From the NCBI RefSeq assembly GCF_044772865.1, contig NZ_CP173029.1, positions 2,666,001 through 2,730,000 of the forward strand: 64,000 bases of DNA. Direction: 5' to 3'. Shown in pieces: positions 48,962 through 58,043 of the stretch. The position numbers and the translations under genes were made by a program. Position 1 is the stretch's first letter; every line of letters begins with the position of its first letter. Source of the stretch: Algirhabdus cladophorae (GTDB lineage Bacteria > Pseudomonadota > Alphaproteobacteria > Rhodobacterales > Rhodobacteraceae). The notes below the pieces were generated by a model. That model did not search any database. It was not told the origin of the DNA and saw only the letters and a list, made by a program, of their open reading frames with translations.

Positions 48962-50036
48962 TTTGGGGGCGCACGGGTCCCCTGCGCGGGGTGTCGAGCA
49001 AAGTGGTAAACAGATATTCCGGCGGGTTCTTGGCGCGGCTGTTGCCGGACCATTCGATGCCGCGCAAAACCGCCTCGGCGGCGGCCGGCAAACGAACAGG
49101 GGCTGGTTGACCGCTGAGAAGGCCCCAAATGGCCGTCCATGCGCGACCGACACTCCATGGATTATAACCACCGCCCCCCAAGACCAACCGATGCTCGGAC
49201 AAAGGCATCAGCCCGCGTAACGCCTCAAGATAGCTAAGATTGGACAATTCCAAACGGGATTGGGGATCCTCCAGCAGCGCATCGGCACCGCATTGGACCA
49301 CCAACGCGTCCGGGCCAAAGGACTGAACAGCGGGCAGGATCACGCCCTCACAAATCGCACCCGCTTCGGTATCGTTATAGCCGGGCGGTACAGGAATGTT
49401 GACGATATTGCCCTGACCATGCTCCGTTAGATCGCCCAAACGCGGCCACAAATCCTGTTGATGGGCCGAGACCAGCAGCACCTCTGGATCACTGGCAAAC
49501 CAATGCACAACCCCATCTGGATAATGCGCATCCAGATCCACATAAGCGATGCGGCGATGGCCTGCACGCCTTAGCGCCAAGATCGCCAGCACTGGATCGT
49601 TGAGATAGCAAAACCCGTTGGCCCGAGCCGGAAATCCGTGATGGGTGCCACCTGCCGGATGATAGATGGTCTTGACGGTTCGCAACAATTCCCCGGCCAG
49701 CAAACTGCCCCCAGCGGACGTTGCGGGCCTGCGGTACATTTCAGCAAATACCGGGTTCGACGGGGTGCCCAACCCAAATTTGGCACGGACGTCGTCGCTG
49801 ACACTTCCGTCGATTTCAGCCTGTTGAAGGGCCGCCAAATACTCTGGGTCGTGCCAAATCTCCAACGCTACACGTTTGGCCATAGGGCTGGTGACGTAGG
49901 ATTGTGGCGGCAACCAGCCCAAGCTGCGCGACAGATCAATCACAGTGCTGACCCGTGGGATCCGCAAAGGATGCCCCGGCCCATAAGAAGAGGCACGGTA
50001 AATGTTGGCCCCAATAAACAAGGGCTTCGGCGTCAC
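48915..50036 (-). CDS. Histone-deacetylase-family (AcuC-like) deacetylase
   Basis: A 373-residue zinc amidohydrolase. GGTHHGFPARANGFCYLND supplies the charge-relay His pair, VDLDAHYPDGVV the Asp/His zinc ligands, QCGADAL the third zinc Asp, and GGGGYNPWSVGRAW the end of the pocket. Bacterial relatives deacetylate acetyl-CoA synthetase, polyamines or acetylated small molecules; the target here is unknown. It starts at GTG overlapping the glutathione peroxidase stop (GTGA), so the two are coupled. Confidence 0.9.
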   Translation of the reverse strand: MTPKPLFIGANIYRASSYGPGHPLRIPRVSTVIDLSRSLGWLPPQSYVTSPMAKRVALEIWHDPEYLAALQQAEIDGSVSDDVRAKFGLGTPSNPVFAEMYRRPATSAGGSLLAGELLRTVKTIYHPAGGTHHGFPARANGFCYLNDPVLAILALRRAGHRRIAYVDLDAHYPDGVVHWFASDPEVLLVSAHQQDLWPRLGDLTEHGQGNIVNIPVPPGYNDTEAGAICEGVILPAVQSFGPDALVVQCGADALLEDPQSRLELSNLSYLEALRGLMPLSEHRLVLGGGGYNPWSVGRAWTAIWGLLSGQPAPVRLPAAAEAVLRGIEWSGNSRAKNPPEYLFTTLLDTPRRGPVRPQITEAIAYHQGRRTEL

Positions 50037-50560
50037 GGGGTCAGGAGGGGTTTGATCGCTGCAATCATTTTAGCGGAATTGGGCCGTGTGTTGGCCCCAA
50101 AGGTGGCAACCACTTGGCCCGCAGGATCTAGAAGGATTTTGTTGAAATTCCATTTGGGCACGAAACCGGTTTCTGCCTTGATGTGGCGGTAAAACGGATG
50201 GGCATTGCGGCCTTTAACGGATGTGATCGTGGTCATAGGCAAATCCAGATCAAAGTTGATTTGGCAGAACTCTTTGACTGCAGCGTTGTCCGAAAGTTCT
50301 TGGCGGAAATCATCACTGGGCACAGCGACAACCACCAAACCCTGATCCCGGTACCGATCATAGAGCGCCTGCAGCCCATCGTATTGTTTGGTAAAGGCGC
50401 ATTGCGACGCCGTGTTGACAACCAAAACAGGCTGTCCGCGCCAATCGTCCAGATCCAGAGGCCCGCCTTCTATTGCTTCAAATCGCGAATTTTCGGCAGC
50501 AACGGCAGCAGATACACCAATTATTAACCATATAACCCCCAAACCTAATGATCTCAGCAT
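50033..50560 (-). CDS. Periplasmic glutathione peroxidase
   Basis: A 175-residue peroxidase with signal peptide (MLRSLGLGVIWLIIGVSAAVAA). The peroxidatic cysteine is in VVNTASQCAFTKQY, and the catalytic Trp/Asn in VPKWNFNK. GPx proteins reduce hydroperoxides using glutathione or thioredoxin. Export suggests an envelope role, where thioredoxin-like partners are more likely. AAAGGAGGG precedes the ATG at 50560. Coupled to the deacetylase downstream. Confidence 0.9.
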   Translation of the reverse strand: MLRSLGLGVIWLIIGVSAAVAAENSRFEAIEGGPLDLDDWRGQPVLVVNTASQCAFTKQYDGLQALYDRYRDQGLVVVAVPSDDFRQELSDNAAVKEFCQINFDLDLPMTTITSVKGRNAHPFYRHIKAETGFVPKWNFNKILLDPAGQVVATFGANTRPNSAKMIAAIKPLLTP

Positions 50561-50611
50561 CGAGCCCTCCTTTGCCTTTTTCACAGGTATACGCTACGTT
50601 GTTGTAATTAG

Positions 50612-51124
50612 ATGAAACAAAAACAAAAATCAGCAGCCGGGGCCCGTGTGGGCATGAACAAAGCAATTCAAAGCCCAGTGTTTATGAACGGGCATTCAAA
50701 GCGGGGCCTGCGCACCCAGTTTGGGGCGCTATGTTTTCGGGTGGTCAACGACAAAACCGAAGTTCTGCTGATTACCTCCAGGCGATCAGGCCGTTGGATC
50801 ATTCCCAAAGGCTGGCCCATGGACGAGAAAACACCAGCGCGGGCCGCATCGCGCGAGGCCTATCAAGAGGCTGGCATCAAGGGGAAATCCTATCAAACCT
50901 GCCTGGGCGGGTATTCCTACGTCAAAATTCTGGATCCTACGGATGTGTTGCCAATCATGGTCTTGGTCTATCCGATCAAAGTCAAAACCATCGTCCAAGA
51001 TTACCCCGAGGCAAAACAACGCAAGCGCAAGTGGTTTTCATTGAAAAAGGCCGCTAAAAAGATAAGTGATCCGGAAATGGGGGCGATTATCCGCAGGTTT
51101 GACCCTAAGTTGTTGACATACTAA
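50612..51124 (+). CDS. NUDIX hydrolase, diphosphoinositol-phosphatase-like
   Basis: Up to 170 residues. The Nudix box is readable: GWPMDEKTPARAASREAYQEAGI (with the REAxQEAG core), preceded by RWIIPKGWP, the form seen in DIPP/Ap4A-type hydrolases. Basic N- and C-terminal tails surround it. The start is uncertain among ATGs at 50612, 50651 and 50681; none has a strong ribosome site. It is divergent from the peroxidase gene and followed by a terminator. Confidence 0.85.
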   Translation: MKQKQKSAAGARVGMNKAIQSPVFMNGHSKRGLRTQFGALCFRVVNDKTEVLLITSRRSGRWIIPKGWPMDEKTPARAASREAYQEAGIKGKSYQTCLGGYSYVKILDPTDVLPIMVLVYPIKVKTIVQDYPEAKQRKRKWFSLKKAAKKISDPEMGAIIRRFDPKLLTY

Positions 51125-51147
51125 GCAATTGAAACTGGCTGGCCTTT

Positions 51148-51181
51148 GGCCCAGTCCGGTGACTGCGTTAGGGCCTTTTTT
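51148..51181 (+). terminator. Terminator immediately before the DUF1178 gene
   Basis: GGCCC / GGGCC outer stem with an inner CAGTC-CGGT-GACTG stem, then T6 (51176-51181). The next ATG is at 51184, 2 nt after the T-run. It ends the NUDIX transcript, or attenuates entry into the DUF1178 gene, whose nearest ribosome-like AGGG lies inside the hairpin. Confidence 0.65.
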
Positions 51182-51183
51182 CG

Positions 51184-51591
51184 ATGATAAAGTACAAGTT
51201 AAAATGCGGAAATGACCACCAGTTTGAAAGCTGGTTCCAATCGTCTGCGGCCTATGAAACCCTGTTTCAAGCAGGCCACGTGAGCTGTGCGACCTGTGGT
51301 TCCACCGATATCAGCAAGGCTTTGATGGCCCCTTCTGTCACACCCAAGCGCGCCCAAAATCTGGACACTTCGCCAAATGAGGCCGATTTGAAGGCGCTCA
51401 AGGAGCATGTTGAATCCACGTCCGAATATGTCGGTCAAGACTTTGTAAAAGAGGCCCGTGCGATCCACGATGGCGACAGCGACAAAACCGCAATCTACGG
51501 AGAAGCCAAACTGGAAGAGGCCAAGAAGTTGCTCGACGATGGCATTCCCGTGGCCCCCCTACCCTTTGTTCCCAATCGAAAGGTCAATTGA
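51184..51591 (+). CDS. DUF1178 family zinc-ribbon-like protein
   Basis: A 135-residue protein. MIKYKLKCGNDHQFESWFQSSAAYETLFQAGHVSCATCGSTDISKALMAP shows the CxxxH and CxxC pairs of DUF1178, followed by a helical region (PNEADLKALKEHVESTSEYVGQDF) and the GIPVAPLPF end. Function unknown; very widespread in alphaproteobacteria. Overlaps the following SDR start. Confidence 0.85.
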   Translation: MIKYKLKCGNDHQFESWFQSSAAYETLFQAGHVSCATCGSTDISKALMAPSVTPKRAQNLDTSPNEADLKALKEHVESTSEYVGQDFVKEARAIHDGDSDKTAIYGEAKLEEAKKLLDDGIPVAPLPFVPNRKVN

Positions 51592-52229
51592 TGCAAGTTG
51601 TGATTACAGGGGCCAGCCGTGGGATCGGCGCAAATCTTGCCCAGCAATACCGTAACGTCGGTATCAACGTGATTGGCACCAGCCGCAACGGGGGGCCACA
51701 GTTGCATCCGCTTGATGTGACCGACAGTGCTGCAATTGGGGCGTTGGCCCAGACCATCACGACCCCTGTGGACCTTTTGGTCTGCAATGCCGGGGTGTTT
51801 CTGGATCGCCCACTGAGCCTTGGCGAAACCTATGACGACGCCATTTGGGCCGACAGTTTTGCGACCAATGTCACAGGCGTGTTCCAAACCGTGCACCACT
51901 TTTTGCCAAAACTGGCGCCCAACGCAAAAATTGCGATTATCAGCAGCCAAATGGGATCCAGTGAGCGCGCCAATGGCAGCAGTTATGTCTACCGTGCCAG
52001 CAAATCTGCGGCATTAAACCTTGGACGCAATCTGGCCGTTGATCTGGCCCCCAAAGGGATCGCTGTTGGCATTTACCATCCCGGCTGGGTGATTACAGAC
52101 ATGGGTGGTGCGAACGCCGCGATCACGCCAGAGGTCTCGGCCGCGGGGCTGATCGAAAGGTTTGCTGCATTAAGCCTTGAAACAACGGGCGTTTTCGAGG
52201 CCTATGACGGGGCGCCGATGCCGTTCTAA
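51591..52229 (+). CDS. Short-chain dehydrogenase (C-factor-like)
   Basis: A 212-residue SDR with TGASRGIGANLAQQY, LLVCNAGVF (the NAG motif), ISSQMGSS and YRASKSAALNLGRNL (YxxxK). It is shorter than classical SDRs, like CsgA/C-factor-type proteins. The start ATG overlaps the DUF1178 stop (TGATG), so they are coupled. The substrate is unknown. Confidence 0.85.
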   Translation: MQVVITGASRGIGANLAQQYRNVGINVIGTSRNGGPQLHPLDVTDSAAIGALAQTITTPVDLLVCNAGVFLDRPLSLGETYDDAIWADSFATNVTGVFQTVHHFLPKLAPNAKIAIISSQMGSSERANGSSYVYRASKSAALNLGRNLAVDLAPKGIAVGIYHPGWVITDMGGANAAITPEVSAAGLIERFAALSLETTGVFEAYDGAPMPF

Positions 52230-52259
52230 CGGTTTTGCGATAACTTTAAGGGGGCTCTA

Positions 52260-53066
52260 TTGGTTCACGTTGTCATTCAAACTCGGTTTTCGTTTTTCGG
52301 CAAATCAGGCTGGCGCACAGCGGATACAATGACGCCGGAAATCCTGTTTGAACCCCGCCGCTTGGACAGTCGTTTGGATTTGTTCGAAAAGATTGCATTG
52401 GCCAGCTTGGCCACGCAAGAAGACCGCGATTTTCACCTTGCGGTGCTCTCTTCCCGGCAAATGCCCAAGCCGTATCAAACCAGACTGCGTGAACTGTGCC
52501 ATGATACCTTGGGGGAGGATCGCGCCAGCGTTGTTTTTCGTGCGCCAGGCCATGCGCCCAGTTTTTTGCGCCGATTTGTCCACGACAATTATGATCCGAC
52601 AGAGCCCATGGCCCAAGTGGCGCTGGACGATGACGACGGATTGGCAAAGGATTTCGTCGCTACAGCCAAAATCGAAACAGAGGCTGCGCTGAAGTTACTC
52701 TATGACGATGACGAAGCGGTCTATTTGTCTTTTGCCCGGGGTCTGTCCCTGATCATCGGCCAAGACGCGCCGCAAATCGCACCGCGACTGGCCCCGTTCA
52801 ACAATCAGGGCCTTATTCTGGCAGCGCCAGCAGGGACGATGAAAAACCCCTACAACACCAGCCACAAAATGATCCCAAAACGGCGGCCATCGCGGTCTAT
52901 CGCCACCAAGCGGCCGTTCTACATTCGCGCGGTCCATGACAGCAACGACAGCAAGGCTTTGGTCGAGAAAGATCGGCTGACCGCCGAAGAAATTGCCGCT
53001 ATGGCCCAGTATTTTCCGTTTTTGCCGGATCTAATGCAGCAAAACATCCGTTTGAACGCTGCTTGA
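52260..53066 (+). CDS. Putative rhamnosyltransferase-like glycosyltransferase
   Basis: About 268 residues starting at TTG (52260) with AAGGGGG 5 nt upstream. HVVIQTRFSFFGKSGWR, a LEKIALASLATQEDRDFHLAVLSS-type segment and VALDDDDGLAKDF match the putative rhamnosyltransferase family; DDDD is likely the nucleotide-sugar/metal site. It is probably involved in a surface polysaccharide. No other glycan genes adjoin except waaA about 3.3 kb away. Confidence 0.72.
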   Translation: MVHVVIQTRFSFFGKSGWRTADTMTPEILFEPRRLDSRLDLFEKIALASLATQEDRDFHLAVLSSRQMPKPYQTRLRELCHDTLGEDRASVVFRAPGHAPSFLRRFVHDNYDPTEPMAQVALDDDDGLAKDFVATAKIETEAALKLLYDDDEAVYLSFARGLSLIIGQDAPQIAPRLAPFNNQGLILAAPAGTMKNPYNTSHKMIPKRRPSRSIATKRPFYIRAVHDSNDSKALVEKDRLTAEEIAAMAQYFPFLPDLMQQNIRLNAA

Positions 53067-53146
53067 GCGCGCTTTGGCGCTACGCACTCTTGCCCTTCGA
53101 GGCCCGCTGACCTAACAAGCGCGGGATTTCTTGGATGGAAGACCCT

Positions 53147-54385
53147 ATGCCCACGTTGGTAATGAAATTTGGTGGCACGTCTGTGGCCACGCTGGACCGG
53201 ATCAAACGGGCTGCCAAAAAGGTCGGCGTCGAGGTCGCGAAAGGCTATGACGTGATCGTCATCGTCTCGGCCATGTCTGGCAAAACGAACGAATTGGTGG
53301 GCTGGGTCAACGAGACCTCACCACTCTATGATGCGCGCGAATACGACGCCGTTGTCAGTTCCGGCGAAAACGTAACAGCAGGTTTGATGGCGTTAACCTT
53401 GCAAGAAATGGAAGTGCCTGCGCGCAGTTGGCAAGGCTGGCAAGTACCGGTGCAAACCACTTCGGCCCACGCCTCTGCCCGTATCGAGGCTATTCCAGCG
53501 GACAACATTCGCGCAAAATTCGCCGCAGGTGACCGGGTCGCGGTTGTGGCAGGCTTCCAAGGGGTCAGCCCCGAGGGTCGGATCACAACACTTGGCCGCG
53601 GCGGATCTGACACCACTGCAGTGGCTTTTGCTGCCGCATTCGAGGCCGAACGCTGCGACATTTATACAGATGTGGACGGGGTCTACACCACAGATCCACG
53701 CATCAGCGACAAAGCCCGCAAATTGGACAAAATTGCGTTTGAGGAAATGCTTGAGTTGGCCAGTCTTGGGGCAAAAGTTTTGCAAACACGCTCGGTCGAA
53801 TTGGCCATGCGCTATAAAGTCAAACTGCGTGTGCTATCATCATTTGAAGAACAATCCGACGAGGCCGGCACACTGGTCTGCGATGAGGAGGAAATCATGG
53901 AATCTAACGTAGTATCCGGTGTGGCCTACAGCCGCGACGAGGCAAAAATGACTTTGATCAGCGTGGCCGATCGCCCCGGTATTGCTGCCGCGATCTTTGG
54001 CCCATTGTCCGAGGCTGGCGTGAATGTGGACATGATCGTGCAGAACATCTCGGAAGAAGGACGCACCGATATGACGTTCTCGTGCCCGACCGATCAGGTT
54101 GCCCGTGCCGAGGCGGCCATGGAGCAGGCCAAGACAAATGGCGACATCAATTTCCATGATTTGGTGGCTGATGAAAACGCCGCCAAAATTTCCGTGGTGG
54201 GCATCGGAATGCGCAGCCATGCCGGTGTTGCTGCCAAGATGTTTGAGGCCCTCTCACGCGAAGGCATCAATATCAAAGTGATCACCACCTCCGAGATCAA
54301 GATTTCTGTGCTGATCGACCGGAAATATATGGAACTTGCTGTCCAAGCCCTGCATGATGCTTTCGAACTGGAGAAAGCTGCCTGA
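53147..54385 (+). CDS. lysC: Aspartate kinase
   Basis: A 412-residue enzyme phosphorylating aspartate, first step to lysine, threonine and methionine. MKFGGTSVA at the N-terminus, TLGRGGSDTTAVAFAAAFEAERCDIYTDVDGVYTTDPR in the middle, and two ACT domains at the C-terminus (SVADRPGIAAAIFGPLSEAGVNVDMIVQNIS) for feedback inhibition. The ATG at 53147 has GGAAG 6 nt upstream; an earlier ATG adds four residues. It is 28 bp before ptsP, a common pairing in relatives. Confidence 0.96.
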   Translation: MPTLVMKFGGTSVATLDRIKRAAKKVGVEVAKGYDVIVIVSAMSGKTNELVGWVNETSPLYDAREYDAVVSSGENVTAGLMALTLQEMEVPARSWQGWQVPVQTTSAHASARIEAIPADNIRAKFAAGDRVAVVAGFQGVSPEGRITTLGRGGSDTTAVAFAAAFEAERCDIYTDVDGVYTTDPRISDKARKLDKIAFEEMLELASLGAKVLQTRSVELAMRYKVKLRVLSSFEEQSDEAGTLVCDEEEIMESNVVSGVAYSRDEAKMTLISVADRPGIAAAIFGPLSEAGVNVDMIVQNISEEGRTDMTFSCPTDQVARAEAAMEQAKTNGDINFHDLVADENAAKISVVGIGMRSHAGVAAKMFEALSREGINIKVITTSEIKISVLIDRKYMELAVQALHDAFELEKAA

Positions 54386-54413
54386 CCCGTCGGGCTTTAC
54401 CTTGGGGGGCAGA

Positions 54414-56654
54414 ATGCCCGAACGCAAAGAGTCTGAAAGCCGCAAGTTATTGGGTCGTCTGCGCGACGCCATGGCCGAAGACAGTGCAGGTCAGGCACGG
54501 CTGGACAAGATCACCCATTTGACGGCCCATTCCATGGGCACGGAAGTGTGTTCGATCTATCTGTTCCGCGATCCCGAAACCTTGGAACTGTGCGCCACGG
54601 AAGGGCTAAAACCAGAGGCTGTCCATGAAACCCGTATGCGCTTGGGCGAGGGTTTGGTCGGAGCTGTGGCGCGCAAAGGCCGCGTGATCAACACGCCCGA
54701 TGCGCCATCGGCCAAGGGTTTTCGGTATATGCCTGAAACCGGCGAGGAAATTTATTCCAGCTTTCTCGGCGTGCCCATTCAACGCCTTGGCGAAAGCCTC
54801 GGGGTGTTGGTGGTGCAATCCAAAGATGCTCGCGCCTACAGCCCCGACGAGGTCTATGCGCTGGAAGTCGTGGCAATGGTTTTGGCTGAAATGACCGAAC
54901 TTGGCGCATTTTTGGGCGATGGTCAGGCCCTGTCTGCTCGCCACCAACAGCCTGTGATGTTCCGTGGCACCGTGGGCCAAGAAGGCGCTGCATCGGGCAA
55001 TGTCTATTTACACGAGCCGCGCGTGGTGGTGACAAACCCGATTGCCGACGATCCCGAGGTTGAAAGCCAGCGCCTGATCGAGGCCGTTGATACGCTGCGC
55101 ATTTCTGTTGATGAGATGCTGGATGGCGCCAAAACCAGTGACAAAGAACAACGACAGGTTATGGAAGCCTACCGAATGTTTGCCAACTCCAAAGGCTGGC
55201 AACGGCGTATGTTGGCCGATATTGATAACGGATTGTCCGCCGAAGCTGCCGTGGAAAAAGAACAATCCGCGGCCCGTGCCCGGCTTAGCCAAGTGCCCGA
55301 TGCTTATTTGCGCGAGCGGTTGCACGATCTAGACGACCTTTCGAACCGCTTGCTGCGCATCTTGACCGGTCAAGGCCGTGACACTGGCGCTGAAATGCCC
55401 GAAAAACCGGTTCTGATTGCCCGCAACATTGGACCCGGCGAGTTGTTGGAATATGGACGCAGCCTGAGTGCGATTGTGTTGGAAGATGGCAGCGTTGGCA
55501 GCCATGCAGGCATCGTCGCACGCGCTCTTGCCATTCCACTGGTCATTCAGGCCAAAGGGGTGACTACCGAGGCGCTCAATGGTGATGCGATTTTGGTCGA
55601 CGGGGAACAGGGCATCGTGCATCTGCGCCCCGACGACAGCGTATCCGCCGCCTTCCGTGAGAAAATCGCGATGATGGCCGAAGCCCAAGATCGCTACGCC
55701 AGTATCCGCGAAAAACCGGCTGAGACCATGTGTGGTACGGTCATTCGCCTTGATATGAATGCAGGTCTGATGGCCGATCTCCCGTCTCTTGAGGGATCCG
55801 GTGCCGAAGGCGTTGGCCTTTTTCGCACCGAACTTCAGTTTTTGATCCGCAACTCTGTCCCCCGCAGATCCGAACTGGCGGCGCTGTACCGCCGGGTTTT
55901 GGACGCTGCAAAAGGCAAGCGCGTGGTCTTTCGAACGCTTGATATCGGGTCAGACAAGGTCCTGCCCTACATGAAACCCCAAGACGAGCCGAACCCTGCT
56001 TTGGGCTGGCGCGCGATCCGGGTGGGCCTAGACAAACCCGGTGTCATGCGGATGCAGCTACAGGCATTGATCCGCGCGGCCAATGGCGGCCCCTTGTCGA
56101 TCATGTTCCCGTTTGTTGCGACCTATTCGGAATACCAAGCGGCCCGCGCGCAGATGGACAAAGCCATGGCTGGCGAGGAAAAGCTGGGACATCTTTTGCC
56201 CAGCACCTTGGAGATCGGGGCAATGTTGGAAACGCCGTCCTTGGCTTTTGCCCCAAACCAGTTTTTTGACGACGTGCAATTTCTGTCTATCGGCGGCAAT
56301 GACCTCAAGCAATTCTTCTTTGCTGCTGACCGCGAAAATGAACGGGTCCGCAGACGTTATGACTTTTTGGACAGCGGGTTTTTGACATTCCTCGAGCGGA
56401 TTGTAGATCGCAGCGCGGCTTCCAACACATCTCTGTCGTTTTGTGGTGAGGACGCAGGTCGCCCCGTGAATGCATTGTGTTTGGCGGCGATTGGATTGCG
56501 GGTTTTGTCGATGCGGCCGTCGTCTATCGGGCCGGTGAAACACATGCTGCGCAAACACAACCTATCCGAAGTCAAAGCGGTGATCGATCAGGCCCGTGAT
56601 CGTGGGGATCAATCCGTGCGGCAAGCTGTTACCGACTATCTTTTGACCAAATAG
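54414..56654 (+). CDS. ptsP: Phosphoenolpyruvate-protein phosphotransferase, nitrogen PTS enzyme I
   Basis: A 746-residue EI-Ntr. An N-terminal GAF domain (about 15-150, TEVCSIYLFRDPETLELCATEGL) is followed by the EI phosphohistidine domain (GSHAGIVARALAIP with the active His) and the PEP-binding C-terminal barrel (LFRTELQFLIRN, LSFCGEDAGRP). It phosphorylates NPr to start the regulatory nitrogen PTS. The ATG at 54414 follows GGGGGGC; the upstream frame overlaps lysC and is rejected. Confidence 0.95.
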   Translation: MPERKESESRKLLGRLRDAMAEDSAGQARLDKITHLTAHSMGTEVCSIYLFRDPETLELCATEGLKPEAVHETRMRLGEGLVGAVARKGRVINTPDAPSAKGFRYMPETGEEIYSSFLGVPIQRLGESLGVLVVQSKDARAYSPDEVYALEVVAMVLAEMTELGAFLGDGQALSARHQQPVMFRGTVGQEGAASGNVYLHEPRVVVTNPIADDPEVESQRLIEAVDTLRISVDEMLDGAKTSDKEQRQVMEAYRMFANSKGWQRRMLADIDNGLSAEAAVEKEQSAARARLSQVPDAYLRERLHDLDDLSNRLLRILTGQGRDTGAEMPEKPVLIARNIGPGELLEYGRSLSAIVLEDGSVGSHAGIVARALAIPLVIQAKGVTTEALNGDAILVDGEQGIVHLRPDDSVSAAFREKIAMMAEAQDRYASIREKPAETMCGTVIRLDMNAGLMADLPSLEGSGAEGVGLFRTELQFLIRNSVPRRSELAALYRRVLDAAKGKRVVFRTLDIGSDKVLPYMKPQDEPNPALGWRAIRVGLDKPGVMRMQLQALIRAANGGPLSIMFPFVATYSEYQAARAQMDKAMAGEEKLGHLLPSTLEIGAMLETPSLAFAPNQFFDDVQFLSIGGNDLKQFFFAADRENERVRRRYDFLDSGFLTFLERIVDRSAASNTSLSFCGEDAGRPVNALCLAAIGLRVLSMRPSSIGPVKHMLRKHNLSEVKAVIDQARDRGDQSVRQAVTDYLLTK

Positions 56655-56689
56655 AAGGCCCCAGAAAGCCCTAACGTTTTCAAATGTCT

Positions 56690-57448
56690 TTACTTTTTGG
56701 GCTGCTGGGTTTTGGCAAAGGCTGCCAGAATGTCAGCCTCGGGTCGGCCACTTTTCTGTGCCAAGATCAGCAGGCGAAAATGGATGTCAGCCATTTCCTG
56801 ATAGTAACTTGTGTAGGCATAATTGATCGCGGCCCCAGAGGCCGCCCCCAAAATTGGCACGGCTTGCGCCCCTAGTTTCTGACCCAAGACAGTGGCCAAG
56901 CGCGGGGCGATCTTGGTCAGAACCGCTTGGACTGAACCCCCGGTTAATGTCATGCGCGCGGCCAAAAAGGCAGTATCGCTGCCGTCATCCTGTGACAGGG
57001 GCCCACCGCTTGCAAAGACTTTCAAACATTCGGCTTGGACCTCGGGCGTTTGCGGATCAAAGCCGTGGCGCTGTGCCACGCCTTGGATCGCACGCAACAG
57101 GACCGTTGTTGTGATTGGCAATTCTACCAAAGCGGTGGGTGCGCCGCCCAATCCACCAGCAGCGCCCATTGCCGTTGCGGCTAAGGTATTCACCCAAGGT
57201 GCTGGATCTTTTTGGTTTTTGCGTGAGGCTTGCGCGATACTGAGTGCCTGTTTGAGGGCCATCAGCGTCGCCTCCTCAAGACGGTCTTTTACACTATCAG
57301 GCAGACGTTCCAACAGGTTTTCGGCCTGCCCGCCAACAAGGTTAAGCACCTGCATCCCAAGGCCCCCTGCCTTGCGATGTTTTTCGCCCAATAGCACCAA
57401 TTCAGCGTTAAGATCTGCGTCACTGATCGAGGTTAGGTTCGTGGTCAA
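56690..57448 (-). CDS. EcsC family protein
   Basis: About 252 residues. The core ATAMGAAGGLGGAPTALVELPITTTVLLRAIQGVAQRHGFDP and LGAQAVPILGAASGAAINYAYTSYYQEMADIHFRLL are typical of EcsC, with two glycine-rich hydrophobic hairpins that may associate with membrane. TTG at 57448 has GGAGG 8 nt upstream; GTG at 57463 would add five residues. Function is unknown. Confidence 0.82.
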   Translation of the reverse strand: MTTNLTSISDADLNAELVLLGEKHRKAGGLGMQVLNLVGGQAENLLERLPDSVKDRLEEATLMALKQALSIAQASRKNQKDPAPWVNTLAATAMGAAGGLGGAPTALVELPITTTVLLRAIQGVAQRHGFDPQTPEVQAECLKVFASGGPLSQDDGSDTAFLAARMTLTGGSVQAVLTKIAPRLATVLGQKLGAQAVPILGAASGAAINYAYTSYYQEMADIHFRLLILAQKSGRPEADILAAFAKTQQPKK

Positions 57449-57493
57449 AGCGTGGCCCTCCACCCAGTAACATTGGCACTTGCTGCGCTAAAT

Positions 57494-57982
57494 TCAAGCG
57501 CTGCCAGATCGCACCACGCCACGCACGTCGCGCCACGCGTCCGGAACCAAAGCCAATCCCAAGACACGTTGCGGGTTGGTGGGCGGCGGCATTTCAAGCC
57601 CCTCAAGAACCTCGAACCCAAATTTGCCGTAATAGGGCTCATCCCCGACCAGCACCACGCGCTGCCAACCCAAAGCGCGCGCCGCCCCAAGGCTTTCGCG
57701 GATTAAAATACCCCCCAGCCCCTCGCCTTGGCGCGTGGGGTGGACTGCAATCGGCCCAAGCAACAGCGCCTTGTGATCACCTACGGCAATCGGCCAAAAC
57801 CGAATGGCCCCAGCCAAAATTGCATCAGAATCACGCGCAACAAGGCATAACTGGGCAATAGGGGCCGCATCATCGCGCAAGCGGTAAGACGAAAGCGCCT
57901 CTCGGCCCGGTGCAAAGCACAGGTCATAGAGCGCTTCGACCTCCCAACGGTCTTCACTGCCTTCTTGATGGACTTGGTACAC
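57494..57982 (-). CDS. GNAT-family N-acetyltransferase (YhbS-like)
   Basis: A 162-residue acetyltransferase. The acetyl-CoA binding signature is LLLGPIAVHPTRQGEGLGGILIRESLGAARALG (R/QxxGxG/A), followed by YYGKFGFEVLEG. The closest described type is YhbS. The substrate is unknown. It is on the same strand as the EcsC gene, 45 bp upstream. Confidence 0.87.
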   Translation of the reverse strand: MYQVHQEGSEDRWEVEALYDLCFAPGREALSSYRLRDDAAPIAQLCLVARDSDAILAGAIRFWPIAVGDHKALLLGPIAVHPTRQGEGLGGILIRESLGAARALGWQRVVLVGDEPYYGKFGFEVLEGLEMPPPTNPQRVLGLALVPDAWRDVRGVVRSGSA

Positions 57983-58043
57983 GTGCCGTCCTATTTAACT
58001 TGCGACCCGTCGCCTAGCACGACAGCCCCTTGAAAGACCACAC

